A stretch of 12,765 nt of DNA. It comes from Deltaproteobacteria bacterium. GTDB taxonomy: Bacteria; Desulfobacterota; Desulfobulbia; Desulfobulbales; BM004. Under the pieces are notes generated by a model, which worked only from the letters and a program-made list of their open reading frames with translations, was not told where the DNA came from and made no database searches. Of this stretch, positions 8,541 through 12,765 are shown one piece after another. The DNA lies in contig CP070776.1 of assembly GCA_020346205.1 (NCBI GenBank), forward strand, positions 1,716,175-1,728,939, in the 5' to 3' direction. Within the stretch, counting starts at the first letter, position 1; each line of letters opens with the position of its first letter. The position numbers and the translations under genes are program-made.

Positions 8541-8915
8541 TTAAATCTCTTCATCTTCATCTATTAAATCCGGCTCATAATCTTCATCATCTTCATCATC
8601 TTCATCTACATCATCACTAACCTCATCGGTATCCGCTTCTTCATCTTCCGCAGCCTCATCTTCCTGCTCTTCTACGTCCTTTGCAACTTCTTCTTTGGGT
8701 ACGCGGACAGCCTTAGGCTTAGGGACCTTGGACGGGGGCAGAACAATCTCCCTGATCTTTTCCGCCTCCTGCTTGACATCCGGGTCAGCAAGACACTCTT
8801 CGCATTGCGAGATATGCTTTTCCATGAAGGCCACCATTCTGGCAGGTGCCATGGCCTCCTCCTGGACTTTTAAATACCAGCTCTTTACAAGAGAAATTAA
8901 ACGCTCACATTTCAT
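8541..8915 (-). CDS. Uncharacterised protein: HxxxCxxC (zinc-finger-like) head and very acidic tail
   Basis: I do not recognise a named family for this 124-residue protein. The first 50 residues form a helical head starting MKCERLISLVKSW, with Cys3 and HISQCEEC (His34, Cys38, Cys41). C-x30-H-xxx-C-xx-C resembles the zinc-binding anti-sigma fold, though the first gap is longer than usual. A short basic, proline-rich linker follows (about 58-76, PPSKVPKPKAVRVPKEE). From about residue 77 to the end nearly every residue is Asp or Glu, with no Lys or Arg. The protein is probably cytoplasmic: no signal or membrane segment is visible. A good ribosome site (GGGGG about 8 bases before ATG) and a candidate promoter (8955-8983) support it as a real gene, and a terminator closes it. 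No sigma-factor gene is adjacent. Anti-sigma-like regulation, metal binding or a DNA/rRNA-mimicking tail are all speculation. Confidence 0.8.
   Translation of the reverse strand: MKCERLISLVKSWYLKVQEEAMAPARMVAFMEKHISQCEECLADPDVKQEAEKIREIVLPPSKVPKPKAVRVPKEEVAKDVEEQEDEAAEDEEADTDEVSDDVDEDDEDDEDYEPDLIDEDEEI
8549..8616. repeat. Low-complexity TCATCT tract encoding the acidic tail
   Basis: Imperfect repetition of TCATCT/TCTTCA units on the plus strand (GAT and GAA codons on the minus strand) encodes the Asp/Glu tail of the gene at 8541-8915. Such tracts can change length by slippage in multiples of three without breaking the frame. Confidence 0.7.
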
Positions 8916-8954
8916 TCCATTTCCCCCTTTCCCAAAGTAGGGAAAAGTTGTCTC

Positions 8955-8983
8955 TTTATACCAAAAAAGAAAAAAAATGTCTT
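8955..8983 (-). promoter_or_regulatory. Candidate promoter of the acidic-tail protein gene
   Basis: Read on the minus strand, AAGACA (8978-8983) and TATAAA (8955-8960) are separated by 17 bases made almost only of T. The start would be about 33 bases before the ATG at 8915. Confidence 0.5.
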
Positions 8984-8994
8984 TAAAATCTGTA

Positions 8995-9015
8995 TATAAT
9001 GCAATAAGTTATAAT
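8995..9015 (+). promoter_or_regulatory. Two TATAAT boxes upstream of selC
   Basis: Perfect -10 hexamers stand at 8995-9000 and 9010-9015. Neither has a good -35 at 16-18 bases. The second is only seven bases from the mature tRNA 5' end, so a transcript from it would need almost no 5' trimming; the first would leave a leader of about 16 nt. The divergent promoter at 8955-8983 lies directly alongside. Confidence 0.35.
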
Positions 9016-9022
9016 TTAACGC

Positions 9023-9120
9023 GGAAGTGGAAAGGGCACTGGTGGCCCTCCCGGACTTCAAATCCGGTGCACCGGGTTAACAGCCTGGTGGGTGGGTTCG
9101 ATTCCCATGCACTTCCGCCA
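9023..9120 (+). tRNA. selC: tRNA-Sec (selenocysteine, anticodon UCA)
   Basis: This tRNA brings selenocysteine to in-frame UGA codons, after SelA converts its serine charge. It is 98 nt with encoded CCA and has the special shape of the family: a long acceptor (GGAAGTG pairs with CACTTCC, plus an eighth position), D stem AGGGC/GCCCT, anticodon stem CCGGA/TCCGG holding CTTCAAA (UCA at 9058-9060), a long seven-bp variable arm CACCGGG/CCTGGTG, and T arm GTGGG-TTCGATT-CCCAT. The discriminator is G, as expected for serine charging. The eighth acceptor position would be G9030 opposite G9109, a mismatch. Its presence means the organism should make selenoproteins and carry selA, selB and selD elsewhere. 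No hairpin terminator is visible before glyQ, which converges on it 14 bases away. Confidence 0.96.
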
Positions 9121-9134
9121 TTTCTTTGTGTCGT

Positions 9135-10022
9135 CTACCCCAAGGCAGCTTTATCTTCTTTCAGCAACGGATATCCCATTTCTTTTCGCTGTTCTGTATA
9201 CTGCATGGCAACCAGCCTGGCAATATTCCTGATCCTGCCAATGTAACGTGTGCGCTCGGCAACACTTATCGCCTTTCTGGCATCAAGCAGATTAAAGGTA
9301 TGGGAACATTTCAGGCAGTAATCATATGCCGGCAGAATCAAGCCTTTAGCGATAAGCTTGTGGGCTTCAGACTCATAAGTATCAAAAAAATTAATCAAAG
9401 CATCGACATTGGCTTCTTCAAAATTAAACGTGGAAAACTCCACTTCAGCCTGATGAAATATTTCGCCATAGGAAATTTCTTCGTTCCAGGCTAAATGGTA
9501 GACATTCTCCACCTTCTGCAAATACATGGCTATACGTTCGAGGCCATAGGTTATCTCGACTGTAATAGGCTGCAGATCAATGCTTCCTGCCTGCTGAAAA
9601 TAGGTAAACTGGGTAATTTCCATGCCATCCAGCCAGACCTCCCAGCCCAGCCCCCAAGCGCCGAGAGTCGGTGATTCCCAGTCATCCTCCACAAAACGAA
9701 TATCATGCTCCAGCAGATTCAGGCCAAACCGTTTCAAGCTCTCAAGATACATGTCCTGGATCTCAAGGGGTGATGGCTTTATCACTACCTGATACTGGTA
9801 ATAGTGCTGCAGGCGATTGGGGTTTTCACCGTAACGCCCATCGGTGGGGCGCCTTGAAGGCTGCACATATGCCGCCTTCCACGGTTCGGGCCCCAGGGCA
9901 CGCAGTAATGTGGCAGGGTGAAAAGTGCCGGCTCCCACCTCCATATCATATGGCTGCTGGATGACGCAGCCCTGTTCAGCCCAGAACTTATTCAACTCCA
10001 TGATAATATCTTGAAAATACAT
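9135..10022 (-). CDS. glyQ: Glycyl-tRNA synthetase alpha subunit
   Basis: The catalytic alpha chain of the bacterial alpha2-beta2 GlyRS activates glycine with ATP and, with the beta chain GlyS, charges tRNA-Gly. The 295 residues are full length. The family core is plain: [18 protein letters not shown] at the N-terminus (aligning with the E. coli start region and fixing the ATG at 10022), [86 protein letters not shown], and the C-terminal [16 protein letters not shown]. It ends with TAG. The ribosome site is weak: AAAGGAA lies about 14 bases before the ATG. Oddly, glyS does not follow: the stop is 14 bases from the end of the convergent selC. The beta subunit must therefore be encoded elsewhere. 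Confidence 0.97.
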   Translation of the reverse strand: MYFQDIIMELNKFWAEQGCVIQQPYDMEVGAGTFHPATLLRALGPEPWKAAYVQPSRRPTDGRYGENPNRLQHYYQYQVVIKPSPLEIQDMYLESLKRFGLNLLEHDIRFVEDDWESPTLGAWGLGWEVWLDGMEITQFTYFQQAGSIDLQPITVEITYGLERIAMYLQKVENVYHLAWNEEISYGEIFHQAEVEFSTFNFEEANVDALINFFDTYESEAHKLIAKGLILPAYDYCLKCSHTFNLLDARKAISVAERTRYIGRIRNIARLVAMQYTEQRKEMGYPLLKEDKAALG

Positions 10023-10125
10023 ATTGCTGCCGATTCCTTTCCCTGTTCAAATAGTCTATGTTGTTAGAGATGAATTTAAAAGGATAACAAGTTACCACAG
10101 TGACTAAAGATGGCAAAATTTTTTT

Positions 10126-10131
10126 TATAAA
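10126..10131 (+). promoter_or_regulatory. TATAAA box directly before the M32 carboxypeptidase start
   Basis: TATAAA (10126-10131) follows a run of T. Used as a -10, it would start the mRNA near 10138, only about 8 bases before the ATG. There is no recognisable -35 at 17 bases. The leader has no Shine-Dalgarno sequence either, which fits a very short leader but does not prove one. Confidence 0.25.
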
Positions 10132-10145
10132 ATAGTGAAAAAACA

Positions 10146-11636
10146 ATGAAAAAAATTGAAGAATTACGCTTAAGAGCAACTGAACTGACAAACCTGAACA
10201 ATATTCTGGCCCTGTTGCAGTGGGACCAGGAAGTGATGCTGCCTTCTGGCGGCGCCGACGGGAGAGCAGCACAACTTTCTGTCTTGAGTACAATTACCCA
10301 CCAGAAAATTACTGAGCCCAGCCTGGGAGAACTATTACAAAAACTCTCTGACAGTCAGGACGATTTATCCCCTGGCGACAAGGCTCTCATGCGGGTACTG
10401 AAACGTGAATATGATAAGAATACTAAACTGCCTGAAAAATTCGTTGCTGATTTTGCAAGGTTAACCTCTGAATCCTTACCGGTCTGGGTAACTGCCCGAA
10501 AAGAGAATAACTTCAACAAATTTCTGCCACTGCTTGAAAGAGTCATCTCCATGTGCAGACAGAAAGCTGACTTCCTGGGCTTCGAAGACCACCCTTATGA
10601 CGCACTTCTTGACCTGTACGAAGAGGGGTTGACCACCCATGACCTAGATGCACTTTTTGGAAGTCTGCAATTAGAGCTCAGCCAACTGCTGCAGCATAAA
10701 GCTTTTCAAGAAAATACCATCCCTGAGAACCTGGCAAAAATGGAGCCGATGCAACTGCAGGACCAGGTGCGCTTTTCTGAAAGGCTCCTGGCAGAAATCG
10801 GTTATGACTTCGACAGGGGCAGGCAGGATATATCAGCTCACCCATTTACCACGAGCCTCGGCCACAACGACCGGAGGGTGACCAACCGTTTCAGGCCAGA
10901 TTCCCTGGAGTTCATATTCAGCGCCCTGCATGAAGGTGGCCATGCCTTATATGAGCAGAATATCAGCGCAGAGCATGCCGATACCCCTCTTGATGAAGGC
11001 GTTTCCCTTGGTATTCATGAGTCACAGTCACGTCTGTGGGAAAATATAATCGGTCGCAGCCACCCCTTCTGGGAAAAACATTTTCCCGTGCTGCAGGAAT
11101 TTCTCCCGAACCAGTTCGAGAGCATCCTCTTGGATGACTTTGTCCATTATATCAACCGAGTACATCCTGGAATGATTCGGGTGGAGGCAGACGAGGTAAG
11201 CTATAACCTGCATGTACTTATCCGTTTTGAACTGGAAAAAGGTTTGATTGAAGGCACACTTAAAGCCTCTGATCTACCTGTACTATGGAACGAAAAATAC
11301 AAAAAATACCTTGGGGTCAAGGTTGACTCAGATGCTAACGGGGTATTGCAGGATATCCACTGGGCTCATGGCAGTTTCGGTTATTTTCCGACCTATACCA
11401 TCGGCAACCTGGCAGCTGCCCAGATATGGAACACCTATTGCCGGTGCGATTCTGACTTTAAGAAGACATTGCAACAAGGAAAACTCCAAAAAATAAGAAA
11501 ATGGCTCACTGAAAACATATATTGTCACGGTGCCTTTTATCCACCGGCCGAATTATTGCAAAAAGTATGCGGAGAACCACTGAACACCACCTATTTTGTT
11601 AATTATCTTAAAACAAAACCTGAGTTTGACCTGTGA
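10146..11636 (+). CDS. M32 family metallocarboxypeptidase (carboxypeptidase Taq type)
   Basis: This zinc-dependent carboxypeptidase removes C-terminal amino acids from peptides, probably in the cytoplasm: there is no signal peptide. The 496 residues are normal for the family. The N-terminus aligns with other M32 enzymes (MKKIEELRLRATELTNLN, then LLQWDQEVMLPSGG). The catalytic zinc motif HEGGH is at 262-266, and the third ligand Glu292 sits in IHESQSRLWEN, 30 residues after the first His, the spacing known for this family. Other family blocks are RPDSLEFIFSALHEGGHALYE, GMIRVEADEVSYNLHVLIR and IHWAHGSFGYFPTYTIGN. There is no ribosome site before the ATG; a nearby GTG is out of frame. Its stop overlaps the GTG start of the next gene, suggesting coupled expression. 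It could recycle peptides for amino acids; the exact substrates cannot be read here. Confidence 0.95.
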   Translation: MKKIEELRLRATELTNLNNILALLQWDQEVMLPSGGADGRAAQLSVLSTITHQKITEPSLGELLQKLSDSQDDLSPGDKALMRVLKREYDKNTKLPEKFVADFARLTSESLPVWVTARKENNFNKFLPLLERVISMCRQKADFLGFEDHPYDALLDLYEEGLTTHDLDALFGSLQLELSQLLQHKAFQENTIPENLAKMEPMQLQDQVRFSERLLAEIGYDFDRGRQDISAHPFTTSLGHNDRRVTNRFRPDSLEFIFSALHEGGHALYEQNISAEHADTPLDEGVSLGIHESQSRLWENIIGRSHPFWEKHFPVLQEFLPNQFESILLDDFVHYINRVHPGMIRVEADEVSYNLHVLIRFELEKGLIEGTLKASDLPVLWNEKYKKYLGVKVDSDANGVLQDIHWAHGSFGYFPTYTIGNLAAAQIWNTYCRCDSDFKKTLQQGKLQKIRKWLTENIYCHGAFYPPAELLQKVCGEPLNTTYFVNYLKTKPEFDL

Positions 11637-12046
11637 TCCTCTCAGCTCAACAAACTGCAACAATCCGTAGAATCCTGAAGGATTCCAAAACTATAGCTGT
11701 TGTGGGGCTTTCACCGAAGCCTCACAGGCCCAGCCACCAAGTGGCACGCTATCTTATGGAGGCAGGTTATACCATAATCCCAGTCAATCCCGGGCAAGAC
11801 AACCTGCTGGGCCTGCCCTGCTATCCTAACCTTAAGACAATACCTGGGCCGGTTGACATGGTTGATATTTTTCGCCGTTCTGAATTTGTTGTCCCCATTG
11901 TGGAAGATGCCGTTATAATTGGTGCCAGATTCATCTGGATGCAGGAAGGAATCGTTAACGAGGTGGCGGCAAGAAAAGCTGAAGAGGCTGGGATTACCGT
12001 GATCATGGACCGTTGCACAAAAATCGATCACATGAATTTATTGTAA
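11633..12046 (+). CDS. CoA-binding-domain protein (YccU-like, CoA_binding_2)
   Basis: A 137-residue single-domain Rossmann-fold protein of the small CoA-binding family. Its cellular role is not settled; the fold resembles the CoA-binding domain of succinyl-CoA synthetase and acyl-CoA synthetase (NDP-forming). The family blocks are complete: KTIAVVGLSPKPHRPSHQVARYL (19-41, holding the nucleotide loop), GYTIIPVNPG (45-54), VDMVDIFRRSEFVP-like segment (74-88), ARFIWMQEGIVNE (98-110) and ITVIMDRCTKIDH near the end. The start is GTG within the GTGA overlap with the M32 gene, and there is no clear ribosome site, so translation is probably coupled to that gene. It ends three bases before the end of the convergent queH. 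A functional link to the peptidase is not evident from the sequence. Confidence 0.9.
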   Translation: MILSAQQTATIRRILKDSKTIAVVGLSPKPHRPSHQVARYLMEAGYTIIPVNPGQDNLLGLPCYPNLKTIPGPVDMVDIFRRSEFVVPIVEDAVIIGARFIWMQEGIVNEVAARKAEEAGITVIMDRCTKIDHMNLL

Positions 12047-12049
12047 CTA

Positions 12050-12610
12050 TTATTGAGCTGACGTTGCTTTTTTCTTTCTGAATCGCTTGTCATACCGTTC
12101 CTGTTCACTATAAATACAGCCGCAGTAAGACTGGCGGTAGAGACCCATCTCCTTGGACATATCTATCCCCTGCTGCCAACCTTCACGAAAATCATAATAA
12201 TAGAAGGGGATTTTGTGCTGCACTGCAAGCTGTTCCGCCTTGTACCGGATCAGTTCGTGGTCCTGGTAACGGCTGTAAAGAAGGGTCGTGGTAAAGGCAT
12301 CAGCACCCGTTTTCTTGGCCTGCTCTATCACTTCATTTAAACGTATATCGTAACAAAGCCCGCAGCGGCTATCCTCGTTAAATACAACCTTACGCAGATA
12401 GTCTCGTAGACCGTATTCCCTGTGGTATTCCACTGGCAGGTTTACCTTGGAAGCAAGTTGCTCCACAGCCCCAAGGCGTTTCTTGAATTCCTTGTAGGGA
12501 TGGATATTGGGATTATAAAAATAACCGTGCACCTTGGTACCCTCAGCTTTAAGTACTTCAAGGGGATAAACAGTGCAGGGCCCGCAGCAGATATGCAGTA
12601 AAACAGACAT
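12050..12610 (-). CDS. queH: Epoxyqueuosine reductase QueH (DUF208)
   Basis: QueH performs the last step of queuosine synthesis, reducing epoxyqueuosine in the anticodon wobble position of tRNAs with GUN anticodons; it is the non-homologous alternative to QueG. The 186 residues start at ATG 12610 (MSVLLHICCGPC), chosen over an upstream in-frame ATG at 12685 because the family starts here and the extension would run back into aroA. Conserved Cys pairs expected to hold the iron-sulfur cluster and metal are visible: C8-C9-G-P-C12, C83-G-L-C86 and C163-G-C165 in SYCGCIYSEQERY. Other family segments are GYFYNPNIHPYKEFKKR, FTTTLLYSRYQDH and FYYYDFREGW. It starts 7 bases after the aroA stop, so the two are probably co-transcribed. 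No clear ribosome site is seen. The C-terminal tail is basic (RFRKKKATSAQ). Confidence 0.95.
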   Translation of the reverse strand: MSVLLHICCGPCTVYPLEVLKAEGTKVHGYFYNPNIHPYKEFKKRLGAVEQLASKVNLPVEYHREYGLRDYLRKVVFNEDSRCGLCYDIRLNEVIEQAKKTGADAFTTTLLYSRYQDHELIRYKAEQLAVQHKIPFYYYDFREGWQQGIDMSKEMGLYRQSYCGCIYSEQERYDKRFRKKKATSAQ

Positions 12611-12617
12611 ATTAAAC

Positions 12618-12765
12618 TCAACTATAAAGCAACTGGAATCTCTCCCAGAAATCAGGGAACGACTTGGCAACACAGTCCTCGCCAAGTACTTTTACGCCTG
12701 GCACTACCAGACCCGCCACAGCAAAACTCATGGCTATGCGATGATCATTATAGGTGTTTATTTCA
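12618..12765 (-). CDS. aroA: 3-phosphoshikimate 1-carboxyvinyltransferase (EPSP synthase), C-terminal end only
   Basis: The last 48 codons of a gene running in from the right edge. It reads EINTYNDHRIAMSFAVAGL, then VAKSFPDFWERFQLLYS and TGA. YNDHRIAM and the final KSFPDFW block are the signature C-terminus of AroA, which joins shikimate-3-phosphate to phosphoenolpyruvate in aromatic amino-acid synthesis. The rest of the protein (family about 430 residues) lies outside the window, so intactness cannot be judged. The stop is 7 bases from the queH start, which implies an aroA-queH transcript. Confidence 0.94.
   Translation of the reverse strand, partial: EINTYNDHRIAMSFAVAGLVVPGVKVLGEDCVAKSFPDFWERFQLLYS

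Noticed and set aside
8549..8616. TCATCT repetition considered as a CRISPR or tandem-repeat locus
   Set aside because: The units have no spacers and simply encode the Asp/Glu tail of a minus-strand gene.
9023..9120. selC as an integration hotspot with an island attached
   Set aside because: tRNA genes, selC included, are common integration sites, but there is no integrase or direct repeat of the tRNA end; glyQ follows at once.
8977..9246. 89-residue plus-strand open frame starting upstream of selC
   Set aside because: It runs through the selC tRNA and into antisense glyQ, with no ribosome site or protein-like composition; it is a shadow.

Overview
The window reads as a piece of chromosome from a Gram-negative anaerobe, most likely a Desulfobacterota (former Deltaproteobacteria) of the Desulfobulbales or Desulfuromonadales kind. 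This is inference. The supporting signs are an outer-membrane beta-barrel of the FadL/OmpP1 family (so a second membrane), a selenocysteine tRNA (selC), the alpha chain of the two-subunit glycyl-tRNA synthetase, the QueH type of epoxyqueuosine reductase, and an M32 carboxypeptidase. No transposase, integrase, phage gene, CRISPR array or obvious foreign island was seen. This is mostly core housekeeping sequence.

Layout. 1-1602 (+) is the C-terminal part of mfd. 1829-3085 (+) is a FadL-type porin closed by a strong terminator. 3172-3249 (-) is tRNA-Pro(UGG) and 3408-3483 (+) is tRNA-Asn(GUU), the latter with a clear promoter and terminator. 3535-4638 (-) is an AI-2E/PerM-type membrane protein. 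4911-5978 (+) is ilvE. 6174-8203 (+) is the groES-groEL operon with two tandem hairpins behind it. 8402-8478 (+) is an elongator-type tRNA-Met(CAU). 8541-8915 (-) is a small protein with an HxxxCxxC motif and a very acidic tail. 9023-9120 (+) is selC. 9135-10022 (-) is glyQ, without a neighbouring glyS. 10146-12046 (+) is an M32 carboxypeptidase overlapping a CoA-binding-domain protein by four bases. 12050-12765 (-) is queH preceded by the C-terminal end of aroA.

Function. Much of the window serves translation and its quality: four tRNAs, GlyRS alpha, QueH (queuosine in tRNA anticodons), and the GroES/GroEL folding machine. Mfd couples stalled transcription to DNA repair; IlvE and AroA belong to branched-chain and aromatic amino-acid synthesis. 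The FadL-like porin and the AI-2E permease are envelope transport proteins. Genes are single units or short pairs (groES-groEL, M32-CoA-binding, aroA-queH), often packed end to end: 14 bases separate selC from glyQ and 3 bases separate the CoA-binding gene from queH.

No wholly new system was recognised. The points most worth a second look are the acidic-tailed Zn-finger-like protein, the orphan glyQ converging on selC, a G.G clash in the selC acceptor stem, a 13-base motif repeated upstream of both ilvE and groESL, and operator-like sites in the groESL leader.
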